A program made the translations under genes and the position numbers. A DNA stretch of 64,000 nucleotides, from assembly GCA_027449865.1 (NCBI GenBank), contig DAIDKV010000014.1, positions 36,766 to 100,765 on the forward strand, written 5' to 3'. The DNA is from Planctomycetales bacterium (lineage in GTDB: Bacteria; Planctomycetota; Planctomycetia; Isosphaerales; Isosphaeraceae). Under the pieces are notes generated by a model that made no database searches, had not been told where the DNA came from, and saw only the letters and a program-made list of their open reading frames with translations. Position 1 is the stretch's first letter. Each line of letters begins with the position of its first letter. Of this stretch, positions 26,644 through 35,941 are shown piece after piece.

Positions 26644-28359
26644 GTGTCAACGGGAACGCAACTGGATCGGGGCCGCGCCGAGGTCCCCGGGAGTTTTTCC
26701 CGTTATCGTCGGCTTCGCTGGGCCATCGCCTCGGGAACGATTGTCGGACTGGCCGTTCTTCTGACTCTGGACGGCCCCGGCCTGACCGTCGACGAGCCGC
26801 TCGACGTTCGGCCCGGCCGGAAGTACGTTCAGACTCTCTTCGAACAGGGATGGCGGTTTCTGACGCCCGAGGTCGTCGATCAGGTCTTCCGCGACAACGC
26901 CGAACACCCACCGCTCGGTCGATGGCTGCTCGGGATCGCCTCGGAGCTTGGCCAGCCGTTCGAGACGCTGGTGAAGGGGCCCGACCCGACCGATTCGTAC
27001 GTTCTCGCCGGTCGGATCGCTCCGGCGATCACCTTCGGTGCGATGGCGGGACTGATCGCGTTCGTGGCGATCGGTCGATGGGGGAAAGCCGCCGGACTCT
27101 CGGCCGCCTTCGCCCTGGTTGCCATGCCGAGGGTCTTCGCGCACGCGCATCTCGGCGCCCTGGATACGTTCCTGGCCTTCACATGGACGGCCGCGCTGCT
27201 CGCCGGAGAACGAGCCCTCCGCTCGTCGAGGCCGGTTGCTGCGATGTCGGGTGCCGGGCTCGCCTGGGCTCTGGCGCTGCTGACCAAGATTCACGCCTGG
27301 TTCCTGCTCCCGATCCTCGGCGTCCTGGCGCTCGTCCGCCTGCCGATCCGACGAGCCATCCCCGCGATGGCCGCCTGGGGATCCGTCGGATGCCTCCTTT
27401 TCTGGGCCGGATGGCCGTGGCTCTGGTATCACCCCTGGTCGAGGCTGCTGGCCTACTGGGGTACGGGTGTCGAACGGTCGACGATTCTCGTCCAGTATTT
27501 CGGCCAGGTTTACGCGGATCGCGATGTTCCCTGGCACTATCCCTGGTTCTACTTCGTCACGACCGTCCCGATTGGGCTGCACGTCTTCGGGCTTCTTGGG
27601 CTGGTCCGCGGCTGGAGGCTTCGGAATCGCGATCCCCTCCCCATGCTCCTCGCCGGCTCGATCGCATTTTTCCTGGTGCTTTTCAGCACCCGGGTTCCGG
27701 TGTACGACGGCGAGCGGCTGTTTCTGCTGGTCTTTCCGGCCTGGGCGATGCTGATCGGTCTGGGATTCGGCGGGCTTTACGATCGCCCGACGACGCGGCG
27801 CTCCGCCCGGATGGGTCTGTTCGCGGTGCTCGCGGCCCAGATTTTCGCGGTGGTTCTGACGTTCCCCTTCGGTCTGAGCTATTACAACGGCCTGGTCGCC
27901 TGGCTCCCCGGCGCGGAGCGGATGGGACTGGAAGTTACGTACTGGGGCGATGCCGTCGATCGCGTCCTGCTCGACGACCTGGCCACCCGGGCCGAGCCCG
28001 ACGCCACCGCCGCACTCGTGCCGACGCTCTATCCCGGCCAGGGCACGCTGACCACCGGCTTCCACCGAGGACTCGCCCGACGAGGCGTGATCCTCAAGGA
28101 CCAGGAAGGTGCCGCGACCGCGACCTGGGTCGTCCTCTCCCGACGTTCGGCGTACTGGCCCGCCGGCTGGACCGAACGACTCCGGGCCGATGGCGGCCGA
28201 CTCGTCGCAACCCGACGCCTCCAGGGCGTCGTTCTCGCCGAACTCTGGTATTTTCCCCGAAGTTCCGCGCCTCCGGAGCGTCGAAGAATCCCGCCAGAAT
28301 CGAGACGCCCCCCGCCCGCTCCGGCCAGTCACCCGGACGATTCATCCGCTTCCCTCTAG
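26644..28359 (+). CDS. GT39-like membrane glycosyltransferase (571 aa)
   Basis: Ten or more hydrophobic segments with an acidic first loop, [13 protein letters not shown], in which the DE corresponds to the dolichyl-/undecaprenyl-phosphate sugar transferase motif. The [16 protein letters not shown] loop resembles the 'NHPPL' turn of ArnT/PMT-type enzymes. Such enzymes move a sugar from a lipid carrier to an acceptor outside the membrane. The GTG at 26644 (GGGAG upstream) is preferred to the ATG at 26581. The C-terminus is Pro/Arg/Ser-rich and probably unstructured. moaC follows after about 100 bases. Confidence 0.85.
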   Translation: MSTGTQLDRGRAEVPGSFSRYRRLRWAIASGTIVGLAVLLTLDGPGLTVDEPLDVRPGRKYVQTLFEQGWRFLTPEVVDQVFRDNAEHPPLGRWLLGIASELGQPFETLVKGPDPTDSYVLAGRIAPAITFGAMAGLIAFVAIGRWGKAAGLSAAFALVAMPRVFAHAHLGALDTFLAFTWTAALLAGERALRSSRPVAAMSGAGLAWALALLTKIHAWFLLPILGVLALVRLPIRRAIPAMAAWGSVGCLLFWAGWPWLWYHPWSRLLAYWGTGVERSTILVQYFGQVYADRDVPWHYPWFYFVTTVPIGLHVFGLLGLVRGWRLRNRDPLPMLLAGSIAFFLVLFSTRVPVYDGERLFLLVFPAWAMLIGLGFGGLYDRPTTRRSARMGLFAVLAAQIFAVVLTFPFGLSYYNGLVAWLPGAERMGLEVTYWGDAVDRVLLDDLATRAEPDATAALVPTLYPGQGTLTTGFHRGLARRGVILKDQEGAATATWVVLSRRSAYWPAGWTERLRADGGRLVATRRLQGVVLAELWYFPRSSAPPERRRIPPESRRPPPAPASHPDDSSASL

Positions 28360-28460
28360 CCTCTCGGCGGACGATTCGTAGAATACGTTCAGACGGAATT
28401 GAACGAAATTCCCGGCGGGAGGTCTCCGCGGCCGTTGTGATGGCGAACGGGGTAGGATGG

Positions 28461-28964
28461 ATGGGTCAGCTCTCGCATTTCGACGAAGCGGGTGCCAGCC
28501 GGATGGTCGATGTTTCCGGGAAGGAATCGGCGCTTCGGACGGCCCGGGCGAGCGGATGGGTTCGGATGAGTCCGACGACGCTGGCGCTGTTGCGGGATCG
28601 AGGGCTTGCCAAGGGGGATGTCCTGGAGGTTTCGCGACTGGCGGGGATCATGGCGGCGAAGCGGACGGGAGAGTTGATCCCGCTCTGCCACCCGCTAGGA
28701 CTGGATGGCGTCGAGTTGTCGCTCTGGACCGAGGACCCGGATCGCGTCCGCGTGGAGGCCGTGGTAAAAACGGTCGGCAGGACGGGCGTCGAGATGGAGG
28801 CCCTGGTCGCCGTGACGACGGCCTGCCTGACCGTCTACGATATGTGCAAGGCGGTCGACCGCGAGATGGTCATTGAGGAAGTTCGACTCGAGGAAAAGAC
28901 CGGAGGGCGTCGCGGAACCTATCGGAGGTCCGCCGCCGTGGTTCCGGCACCCGAGGCGAGCTGA
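28461..28964 (+). CDS. moaC: cyclic pyranopterin monophosphate synthase
   Basis: Converts the MoaA product to cyclic pyranopterin monophosphate in molybdenum cofactor synthesis. Family landmarks are [19 protein letters not shown] at the N-terminus, [18 protein letters not shown] LCHPLGLDG, and [20 protein letters not shown] with the catalytic Asp/Lys region. 167 residues is the usual size. The start at 28461 gives the canonical N-terminus; an ATG seven codons earlier (28440) is possible. It ends 15 bases before the prenyltransferase gene. Confidence 0.95.
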   Translation: MGQLSHFDEAGASRMVDVSGKESALRTARASGWVRMSPTTLALLRDRGLAKGDVLEVSRLAGIMAAKRTGELIPLCHPLGLDGVELSLWTEDPDRVRVEAVVKTVGRTGVEMEALVAVTTACLTVYDMCKAVDREMVIEEVRLEEKTGGRRGTYRRSAAVVPAPEAS

Positions 28965-28978
28965 ACGGGGGATCTGGG

Positions 28979-29998
28979 ATGGCGACGGGCACGCGGATCA
29001 AAACGGACGAGGGCCAGGGTCGGCCCACGCTGGCGCTGGGCGACCTGTATGCCCCGATCGCAACCGAACTGGCCGACGCCGAGCGGATCTTTCAGGAAGA
29101 GCTGGCGAGTCGTTTCCCATTCGTGCAACACCTCGTTGACCACTGCGCCGACTTTCAGGGGAAACGGTTGCGGCCGGCACTCGTCCTGCTGACGGCCAGC
29201 GCCTGCGGTTCGGTCACGCCCGCGCACCGAGTACTCGCGGCGGTCGTGGAGATGATCCACACAGCCACACTCGTTCACGACGACATCCTCGACGAGGCGA
29301 TGGTTCGCCGGCACGCCGCGACGGTGAACGCCGAGTGGGGGAACGAGACGGCCGTTCTGCTGGGCGATTATCTGTTCACACATGCCTTCCACCTGGCCGC
29401 CTCGCTCGACTCCACCCTCGCCTGCCGATGGATCGGGGAGGCGACGAACCGGGTCTGTGAGGGAGAAATGCAGCAGGTCCACCACCGGGGGAATCTGGAC
29501 CTCGACGAGGCCTCGTATTTCGCGATCATCGAGGGGAAGACCGGCGAGCTGACCGCGGTAAGCTGCCGACTGGGTGCCTCGTATGCCGGGGCCTCGGAGG
29601 AGACCGTCGCCGCGATGGACCGTTACGGTCGCGAACTCGGGATCGCGTTTCAGATCGCCGATGACGTCCTTGACATCTGGGGCGAGGAGCGGGTGACCGG
29701 CAAGAGCCTCGGCACGGACCTTGAAAAACAGAAGCTCACCCTACCGATGATCTACCTGCTCCGGATGGTCGAACCCGACGTCGCCGCCGAGATCCGACGC
29801 CTCCTCGAGGAGGCGCACGCCGATCACCGCCGCCTGATCCGCCCCCACCTCGAACGCACCGGCGCCATCGACCGCGCCTGGCAAAGGGCGAAGCTCCACG
29901 TGAAGCAGGCCCTCGACGCCCTCGACGTCCTTCCCGATTCCGAGGCTCGTTCCATCCTCCGAATTCTCGCCCAGTACGTCGTCCGACGCACCTCGTGA
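28979..29998 (+). CDS. trans-polyprenyl diphosphate synthase (339 aa)
   Basis: An all-helical isoprenoid chain elongation enzyme. The first aspartate-rich motif is LVHDDILDEAMVRR (DDxxD, about residues 99-103) and the second is FQIADDVLDIWGE (about 225-237). GKRLRPALVLL near residue 60 binds isopentenyl diphosphate. The residues before the first DDxxD are small (TATLVHDD), which fits long-chain products such as the hepta- to nonaprenyl side chain of menaquinone. The ATG has GGGGGATCTGGG upstream. Confidence 0.93.
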   Translation: MATGTRIKTDEGQGRPTLALGDLYAPIATELADAERIFQEELASRFPFVQHLVDHCADFQGKRLRPALVLLTASACGSVTPAHRVLAAVVEMIHTATLVHDDILDEAMVRRHAATVNAEWGNETAVLLGDYLFTHAFHLAASLDSTLACRWIGEATNRVCEGEMQQVHHRGNLDLDEASYFAIIEGKTGELTAVSCRLGASYAGASEETVAAMDRYGRELGIAFQIADDVLDIWGEERVTGKSLGTDLEKQKLTLPMIYLLRMVEPDVAAEIRRLLEEAHADHRRLIRPHLERTGAIDRAWQRAKLHVKQALDALDVLPDSEARSILRILAQYVVRRTS

Positions 29999-30086
29999 CT
30001 CCGATCCCGCCAGGAATTCCCGGGCCCGTCACTCCTTCGAGATCGCAAGACCGCACCCCAAGTTGCGTCTTTTGCAGATTTTTGAA

Positions 30087-30114
30087 TTGAACTTCGCCAT
30101 TGATCCATTATGAT
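30087..30114 (+). promoter_or_regulatory. promoter of the HTH regulator gene
   Basis: TTGAAC (30087-30092), a 16-base spacer and TATGAT (30109-30114) in an AT-rich patch. A transcript from near 30121 would have a leader of about 150 bases, including a TTCCC-TGAACC-GGGAA hairpin (about 30238-30253) close to the ATG at 30272. Confidence 0.55.
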
Positions 30115-30271
30115 TACCCGCGTGAGGCGGCGATGACGCGTCCCGAGCGGCCCTCTCTCGCGGTCGGGGCCTTCTTGCACAAGCGGCGACGAATCAACAA
30201 TCTTGGGAAATTCTTTCGGGATTCCTGGGGCGGCCGTTCCCTGAACCGGGAATGCGTCGTATGGTTGCAAC

Positions 30272-30739
30272 ATGAGACTCAAAGAAAAACTCCAGATCCT
30301 GATGGCGCGCCATAGCCTGAACGGGCAAAAGCTGGCGAAGCTCTCGCAGGTGAGTGATTCGGAAATCTCCCGGATCCTCCAGGGAAAATCCCGGCCTGGT
30401 CTCGACAATGCGTTCCGGCTCGCGAGGGCCGTGAATGTCTCGCTCGACTTCCTGGCCGACGACTCGCTTGATATGGACGCCAACCAGTCGGGCGACCTGA
30501 TGTCGCCCGACGAACGCAAGGTTTTGAATCTCACGCAGAAGATTGGGGCCACCGAGGTGGCCGCGATCCTGGAGGTGATCCGGTTCCTTGGCTACGATGG
30601 GGCGATGAGCCGCCTCATCGGTGCCAAGCCGATCATTGAGATCGAGAAGGAACCGGTCGGTGAGTTGCGGGCCGCGCCGGTGCTCTCGCCGCCGCCGACC
30701 GCGAACGCGGCCTCTCGCGCCACCACGGCGACCGCCTGA
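30272..30739 (+). CDS. XRE-family helix-turn-helix regulator (155 aa)
   Basis: An N-terminal cro/C1-type HTH covers residues 1-65, with GQKLAKLSQVSDSEISRILQ as the two DNA-binding helices. A central helical region (SPDERKVLNLTQKIGATEVAAIL) probably dimerises. The last ~35 residues are Pro/Ala-rich and likely disordered. It has no adjacent toxin or phage gene and is convergent with rpoN, sharing a hairpin terminator. The regulated targets are unknown. There is no obvious Shine-Dalgarno site. Confidence 0.88.
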   Translation: MRLKEKLQILMARHSLNGQKLAKLSQVSDSEISRILQGKSRPGLDNAFRLARAVNVSLDFLADDSLDMDANQSGDLMSPDERKVLNLTQKIGATEVAAILEVIRFLGYDGAMSRLIGAKPIIEIEKEPVGELRAAPVLSPPPTANAASRATTATA

Positions 30740-30765
30740 TTCTTTCCCGGGGCGAGGCGAGGCGG

Positions 30766-30800
30766 GGCCACTCGGGTTTTTCGAGGAACCCGAGGTGGCC
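30766..30800. terminator. bidirectional terminator between the HTH gene and rpoN
   Basis: GGCCACTCGGGTT pairs with AACCCGAGGTGGCC around a TTTCGAGG loop; one bulged base. The strong GC stem lies between two convergent genes, as expected for a shared terminator. No long T-run follows on either side. Confidence 0.6.
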
Positions 30801-30876
30801 AGGGGTTGGTGAGGAGCCCTCGATCGCGTCGCGCCTCACCAGCCGGGGCGCGACGGCGGTTCTTCGGGGAACTCCT

Positions 30877-32319
30877 TCAGAATTGCCGGCGCTGGCGGCT
30901 GGATGGGATCAGCAGGTTCTGGCGGTATTTCGTCACCGTCCGACGCGCGACCTTGAGCCCTTGCCGGCCCATCTCCTCGACGATCTCCTCGTCGGAGAGG
31001 GGATTTTGCTTGTCTTCCCTGGCGATGATCTCCAGGAGTTTCTGCTTGATGGTGTCCCAGGCGATTTCCTCGCCGTCGGCGGTCGTCGTGCCGCCGCCGA
31101 AGAATCGCTTCAGGGGGAAGATTCCCCGGGGGGTCTGCACCCACTTATCGTCGACGGCCCGGCTGACGGTCGTGACGTGGACGCCGACGCGATCGGCGAT
31201 CTGCTGCATCTTGAGCGGCTCGATCCACTCGGGCCCCTTGTCGAGGAATTCCTTCTGGTGGTCGATGATCGCCCGGGCGACCTTGAGAAGGGTATTCCGG
31301 CGCTGCTCAATCGACTCGATCAGCCATCGCGCCGACTGGATCCGCTTCTGAATGTACTCGCGGGTCTTGGGATCCGTCTGCTTGTTCCGGAGCATCTTCT
31401 GGTAAGAGCGGGAGATGGAGAGCAGCGGCGTGTTCTCGTCGACGAGCCGAACCTCGTAGCCGCCGTGGTCGTCGTGTTCCACGGCGAGATCCGGGACGAC
31501 ATACTGCGCGTTGTCGGTGACGAACGAGGCTCCCGGTCGGAAATTCAGTCGCCTGAGATGCTCGATCGCTTCCTTGATCTTCTCGATGGGGATGCCGGTT
31601 TTTTTCTCGATCGATGGCAGGCGATTGTGTTCCAGGTCGTCGAGGTGCTGCGAAATCAGCGTGTGGAGCACGTCGTAGCAGGGCATCTCGGGCGTCAACT
31701 GGAGGAGCAGGCATTCGCGAAGGTCGCGAGCCCCGACCCCAGGCGGGTCCAGCCGCTGGACCAGGTGGAGGGCCTCCTCGGCGTCTTCCAGGGTGACCGA
31801 GCCGTTGAGATCGCGAACGACATCCTGGAGCGGGAGCCGGAAATAGCCCCGGTCATCGAGGTTGTAAATGATGTATTCGGCGAGCGCCCGAACCTTGGGA
31901 TCACAATCGAAGAAGCTGAGCTGGTCGATCAGATCGTCGTGAAACGATCGAGGACGCGATGCCATGTTTTGCATCGCGTCCTGCTTGCGATCGGAATCCT
32001 CGACCAGGGCGGCCCGGCTGCGACGGGGCCCCTCGTCGTAGATCTCGCTCCAGTTTTCGTCGAGATTGATCAGGCTATCGAACTCGTTCGGCTCGCCGTC
32101 GGCCTCGACCTGCACGGGCTCGGGCGCGGTCTCCTCGCCCTCGGTTTCAGCCGGACCGGATTCTCGAAGCTCCAGGACAGGGTTTTCGCTCAACTCCTGC
32201 TCGATCCGCTCCTGCAACGCCATGATCGGAAGCTGCAGGATCTCCATTGACTGAATCATCCGAGGCGCCATTCGGAGGCGCATCTCGGTCCGCATCTGTT
32301 GGGAGGTATCGAGCCGCAT
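30877..32319 (-). CDS. rpoN: RNA polymerase sigma-54 factor
   Basis: Directs polymerase to -24/-12 promoters that need AAA+ activators. Region I is the Gln/Leu-rich N-terminus (RMIQSMEILQLPIMALQERI, about residues 20-39). The acidic region II follows. The core-binding and HTH regions lie between about 150 and 420. The RpoN box appears as ARRTVTKYRQ near residue 460, close to the family consensus ARRTVAKYRE. Full length (480). Sigma-54 is common in planctomycetes. A bidirectional hairpin lies just beyond its stop. Confidence 0.96.
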   Translation of the reverse strand: MRLDTSQQMRTEMRLRMAPRMIQSMEILQLPIMALQERIEQELSENPVLELRESGPAETEGEETAPEPVQVEADGEPNEFDSLINLDENWSEIYDEGPRRSRAALVEDSDRKQDAMQNMASRPRSFHDDLIDQLSFFDCDPKVRALAEYIIYNLDDRGYFRLPLQDVVRDLNGSVTLEDAEEALHLVQRLDPPGVGARDLRECLLLQLTPEMPCYDVLHTLISQHLDDLEHNRLPSIEKKTGIPIEKIKEAIEHLRRLNFRPGASFVTDNAQYVVPDLAVEHDDHGGYEVRLVDENTPLLSISRSYQKMLRNKQTDPKTREYIQKRIQSARWLIESIEQRRNTLLKVARAIIDHQKEFLDKGPEWIEPLKMQQIADRVGVHVTTVSRAVDDKWVQTPRGIFPLKRFFGGGTTTADGEEIAWDTIKQKLLEIIAREDKQNPLSDEEIVEEMGRQGLKVARRTVTKYRQNLLIPSSRQRRQF

Positions 32320-32550
32320 TATCCTCTGTTCCGTTCCAGGACGAGCCAGGAAGCTCGAGGAGTGGAGAGCCGCGAGGGCATCGACGATACCCGGTTCGCC
32401 TCAATTTTCACCCTCGTTCTCCAGCAACTATTATGCCACGATCCTCTTCCGATCCCAAGTCCGAACCGTGGAGATGATGCCGAAGGGCCACCTCGCGCGG
32501 GAAAGAATGTTCCGAGGATCGATGAGCAGGCGGGTCTGGAGAGCCCGCGA

Positions 32551-33162
32551 TCAGAGGGGATGTCGGCCCGAGAAGGCGTCGGCCAGCATGTCGCGGTTGG
32601 CGAACTCCAGGGTGCTGCCGGTCGCGAGGCCGCGGGCGAGGCGGGTAATCTTGACCCCGGAATCGCCGAGTCGATTGGCGACCAGGAGGGCGGTCCCGTC
32701 GCCTTCGAGGTTGGGGTTGGTCGCCATGATCAGTTCGCGGATCGTGCCGCTCTGGACCCGGGCGGCGAGGGCATCGATGGTCAATTGCTCGGGACCGATC
32801 CCGGAGAGTGGGGCAAGGCGCCCGAGGAGGACATGGTAGACGCCCTGGAAAGTTGCGGCCTTTTCCATGGCGATCAGGTCGCGTGACTGCTCGACGACGC
32901 AGACCGTCGAGGGGTCGCGGCGGGGGTCGCGGCAGATGGAGCAAAGCGGCTCATCGGTCTCGGTCAGATGGAAGCAGACCTGGCAGTGGCGGATTCGGTC
33001 GCGGGCTGATCGGATGGCGTCGGCAAGCTCGATCGCCTCCTCCGGCGGGCACTTCAAAAGGTGGTGGGCCAACCGCTCCGAGGAACGGGCGCCGATCCCT
33101 GGGAGCCGACCGAGCGCGGACATCAGCCGGTCGACGACGGCACTGTAGCCGGCGGAGGCCAT
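32551..33162 (-). CDS. recR: recombination protein RecR
   Basis: Works with RecF/RecO to load RecA at gaps. The N-terminal helix-hairpin-helix is in LGRLPGIGARSSERLAHHLL. The C4 zinc finger is CQVCFHLTETDEPLCSIC (about residues 55-72). A Toprim domain follows with VVEQSRDLIAMEKA and ATNPNLEGDGTALL. 203 residues is normal. The ATG at 33162 is two bases after the ybaB stop, with GGGAGG upstream, so the genes are translationally linked. Confidence 0.95.
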   Translation of the reverse strand: MASAGYSAVVDRLMSALGRLPGIGARSSERLAHHLLKCPPEEAIELADAIRSARDRIRHCQVCFHLTETDEPLCSICRDPRRDPSTVCVVEQSRDLIAMEKAATFQGVYHVLLGRLAPLSGIGPEQLTIDALAARVQSGTIRELIMATNPNLEGDGTALLVANRLGDSGVKITRLARGLATGSTLEFANRDMLADAFSGRHPL

Positions 33163-33164
33163 CG

Positions 33165-33530
33165 TCAACGGCCTCCCGAGTCTGTGGGCGGGGCACCAGG
33201 TCCGCCGAAGCCGGGGAAAAGCCCCATCGGGAGCCCGCCGGCCATCCCGGAGAGCGAGCGGGCCGCCGACTCGCGCGCCTTGACCATCCCCGCGTTCACC
33301 GCGGCGGCCACCATCTCTTCCAGCAACTCGACATCTCCGCCGAGCATCGCGGGATCGATCCGAACGGAGACGACCTCCATCCGGCCGTTGACGATGGCCT
33401 TCACCGAACCGCCACCGGCCTCGCCCTCAACCTCGACTCGGCCGAGCGACTCGACGGTCTTGTCGAAGACCTCTCGAAGCTTGCCGGCGTGGCCCATCAG
33501 GTCCCCGAGCATTCCCAGTTTGTTAAACAC
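33165..33530 (-). CDS. YbaB/EbfC nucleoid-associated protein (121 aa)
   Basis: A small DNA-binding protein usually encoded between dnaX and recR, as here. The family signature is the central GGGSVKAIVNGRMEVVSVRIDP strand set and the following helix (VELLEEMVAAAVNAG). The GTG at 33530 (VFNKLGMLGDL, GGAGG upstream) is preferred to the ATG at 33563. The C-terminal 25 residues are Gly/Pro-rich. It binds DNA as a dimer; its exact role is undefined. Confidence 0.93.
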   Translation of the reverse strand: MFNKLGMLGDLMGHAGKLREVFDKTVESLGRVEVEGEAGGGSVKAIVNGRMEVVSVRIDPAMLGGDVELLEEMVAAAVNAGMVKARESAARSLSGMAGGLPMGLFPGFGGPGAPPTDSGGR

Positions 33531-33605
33531 GACCGGCTCGCCTCCGCGGGAAAACAGGATCATTCACCCCCCCCTGGCCTTTCCGACGCGAATCGGAGGG
33601 GGTGG

Positions 33606-35384
33606 TCATGCCGAGGCCGGGTCTTCTGGTCCCTCGTAGTCCACCTGGACCGGCCGGGCCTCGAAGAGCTCGATGACCTTCTGCACCAGGGGATCCGATG
33701 TGATCGCATCCGCCCGACGCGGCTCGTCCTCGACGAGCTTCGCCGAGCCCTCTCCGGAACCCGAGGCCCGGAATCGGACCTGGATCGGCCGTCGCGACCA
33801 GCGTTGCAAGACGCTGGCGAGTGCCTCGGAGGTCTCCGCCGAGAAGACCGACTCAGCTCCAGTGTACCCGGGGCGGGGGCTCACGAACAGGAGGTCTGGC
33901 CCGGCAAGCTCCACCGGCTCGACCTGCGAGATCCGCCAGTGGAACTTGAGCGGGAGCCTGGCGACGGCCTGGGGCCAGTGTTTCCGGATCGATTCGAGGT
34001 CGAGGTCCCCCGCCGGCTGACCGTCGGGCTCCGTGGCTTTCGGGTCAACGCCCGCGCGGGCTGGCCCGTTGCTTCCGGCACTCTCGGACGAAGTCTCAAC
34101 GGCCGAAGAACCGGTTGGATTCCCGGAAGCGGAGACCGACCTCTCGCTGGCCGTCGATCTCTCGCCCTCTATTTCAGCCCTGTTGCCTTTTTTTTTTGCG
34201 GAGTCGGATTCCGGACGACGTGAAACCGGCGTTCCATCCTCGATGGAGGCCAGTTGATGGAGGACAGCATCCAGGGTTTCGAAGTCTTCCAGCCGCGCCA
34301 GGCGCACGAGAGCCATTTCAACGAGCAGTCGGCCGTGCAGACTTCCTCGAAGGCGGCTTCGATGTTGATCGACGATCTGAAGCGCGGCGAGGATGGCGTC
34401 GATGGGGAGGCGCTCGATCAGCTTCTGGAGCCGGGGTTTCTGTCGGGGCGTCACGGCGAGGAGGAGGGAATCAGCACCGAGGGCCAGGACCATCGCGTCT
34501 CGGAGGAAATCGAGGAGTCCGCCGAGGACCTCGGTTGGCTGGACGCCCTGCTCGGCGGCCTCGTTGAGGAGTTTCAGAGCGATGGCGGCGTCTCGATCGG
34601 CGAGGGCTTCGAGCATGGAGAGCAGGCGATCGTCACTGGCCGTTCCGAGAGCGGCCTGCACGACCTCGACGGTGAGCCGGGGACTTCCGGAAGCCAGAAG
34701 TCGATCGAGGAGCGACTCAGCGTCGCGGAGCGAACCGGCCGCCCGACGCGCCACGACCTGCAAGGCGTCGGTGTCGGCCGCGACCTTCTCTTGCTCGCAA
34801 ATCTCGCCCAGGGTTCTGGCGATCAGTTGCGGACTGATCCCGGCCAGGTCGTATCGCTGGCATCGCGAGAGCACTGTATCGGGGATCTTGTTGGCCTCGG
34901 TGGTCGCGAAGAAGAACTTGACGTGCGGGGGCGGCTCCTCCAGCGTCTTCAACAGGGCGTTGAAAGCCCCGGTGGAGAGCATGTGGACCTCGTCGATGTA
35001 GTACACCTTGAACCGGGCCCGGCTCGGCCGGAGGCCCGCGTTCTGTCGAAGCTCGCGAACCTGCTCGACGCCGTTGTTGCTCGCCCCGTCGATCTCGATG
35101 ACGTCCACATCCTGACCAGCGGCGATGGCCTGGCAAATATCGCAGACCTGGCAGGGTTGGTCGGTTGGGCCTTTCACGCAATTGAGGCACTTGGCGAAAA
35201 TCCGGGCCATTGTCGTTTTGCCGACGCCTCGGGTTCCGCAGAAGAGGTAAGCCTGAGCGATCCGATTCATCCGGATCGCGTTGCGGAGGGCCTGAACGAT
35301 GTGGTCCTGGCCGACGACGTCCTCGAACTTCTGAGGTCGGTAGCGTCGAGCGACAACGGTGTAGGGCTCACCCTCTCGGCGCAT
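33606..35384 (-). CDS. dnaX: DNA polymerase III subunit gamma/tau
   Basis: The clamp-loader ATPase. Walker A is FCGTRGVGKTTMARIF, the zinc-binding region is CLNCVKGPTDQPCQVCDIC, and IDEVHMLSTGAFNALLKTL is the Walker B/sensor stretch. Domain III ends around residue 370. The tau tail continues to residue 592. At codons 396-399 a run of ten A residues encodes A-K-K-K; both -1 and +1 slips there meet stop codons within six codons, so a gamma-like short form of about 403 residues is predicted. The start MRREGEPYTVV (35384, GAGG upstream) is chosen; an in-frame ATG at 35477 would add 31 residues. Confidence 0.94.
   Translation of the reverse strand: MRREGEPYTVVARRYRPQKFEDVVGQDHIVQALRNAIRMNRIAQAYLFCGTRGVGKTTMARIFAKCLNCVKGPTDQPCQVCDICQAIAAGQDVDVIEIDGASNNGVEQVRELRQNAGLRPSRARFKVYYIDEVHMLSTGAFNALLKTLEEPPPHVKFFFATTEANKIPDTVLSRCQRYDLAGISPQLIARTLGEICEQEKVAADTDALQVVARRAAGSLRDAESLLDRLLASGSPRLTVEVVQAALGTASDDRLLSMLEALADRDAAIALKLLNEAAEQGVQPTEVLGGLLDFLRDAMVLALGADSLLLAVTPRQKPRLQKLIERLPIDAILAALQIVDQHRSRLRGSLHGRLLVEMALVRLARLEDFETLDAVLHQLASIEDGTPVSRRPESDSAKKKGNRAEIEGERSTASERSVSASGNPTGSSAVETSSESAGSNGPARAGVDPKATEPDGQPAGDLDLESIRKHWPQAVARLPLKFHWRISQVEPVELAGPDLLFVSPRPGYTGAESVFSAETSEALASVLQRWSRRPIQVRFRASGSGEGSAKLVEDEPRRADAITSDPLVQKVIELFEARPVQVDYEGPEDPASA
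34188..34197 (-). promoter_or_regulatory. A10 slippery run in dnaX
   Basis: On the coding strand GCA-AAA-AAA-AAA-GGC contains ten A residues. After a -1 slip the frame reads AGG-CAA-CAG-GGC-TGA; after +1 it reads GCA-ACA-GGG-CTG-AAA-TAG. Both end within six codons. This resembles the A9 site that yields gamma in Thermus thermophilus dnaX. Confidence 0.8.
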
Positions 35385-35544
35385 GGGAACCTCGTCGAGG
35401 ATGGCCCCGGCCTGGGGATCCATCGGACGGGAACCCTGGTTTGAGCCGGGGCGTGAGGGCACTCGGGCGCGCTCCATCGTGCCGAAGGAGAGGGGATGCC
35501 AGGAACCCGGCTGGGTGATCGGTGATCGATCGATGGCCGCCGCT

Positions 35545-35679
35545 GGCGGGGGCCTGGATGAGCCGGGGAGGTTCTCCCGCGCACATGAGAGTGATGCTTA
35601 TGGCTGCTGCGTTCCCGCCCTGACCAGGTTCGCAAGCTCCCATTGCACGGGTCCCCCCCGGCTCACCCGGACCCCCGCC
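35545..35679 (-). ncRNA. ffs: bacterial signal recognition particle RNA (4.5S-type)
   Basis: On the minus strand the conserved domain IV is present: CCTGGTCAGGGCGGGAACGCAGCAGCC (36th to 62nd base area), containing the asymmetric and symmetric loops bound by Ffh and the GGAA-type tetraloop. Outer strands GGCGGGGGTCCGGGTGAGCC and its near-perfect complement at the other end form one long hairpin of about 135 bases. The RNA targets signal-bearing ribosomes with Ffh. A TTGACC/GAATAT promoter candidate lies just upstream (35705-35734). It precedes dnaX-ybaB-recR, a common gene order. Confidence 0.9.
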
Positions 35680-35704
35680 GTCGCGGGCCATCTCGGGCCG
35701 GTAG

Positions 35705-35734
35705 ATATTCTCCGCCTTCGCCGCTCCCGGTCAA
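35705..35734 (-). promoter_or_regulatory. candidate promoter of the SRP RNA
   Basis: Minus strand TTGACC (35734-35729), an 18-base spacer and GAATAT (35710-35705). The start would fall about 20 bases before the first base of the long SRP hairpin. Confidence 0.45.
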
Positions 35735-35941
35735 GGGCAACCTTCGAAAATCGACCAACGTACACCAGGTTCAGGATGGGAGGTGGGATTGGGCATCACG
35801 AAAGGGGCTGGCTGAGTGGCTCTTCGGGGGTGGACGTTCGTTGAAGAATCCGCCGTGATATAATGTCAACCGGGATCTCGCCCAGCCGGAGGGTTGCGGC
35901 CCGATCGGCCCGCCGACTCCGATACCCATCGAGGGTTCCCC

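Noticed and set aside
26505..28440. Plus-strand frame upstream of moaC merged into one 819-residue ORF
   Set aside because: Only its last 167 residues are MoaC; the rest is the third frame of the glycosyltransferase gene.
29999..30271. Riboswitch before the HTH regulator gene
   Set aside because: Only a promoter and a simple TTCCC/GGGAA hairpin are visible; no conserved aptamer core was recognised.
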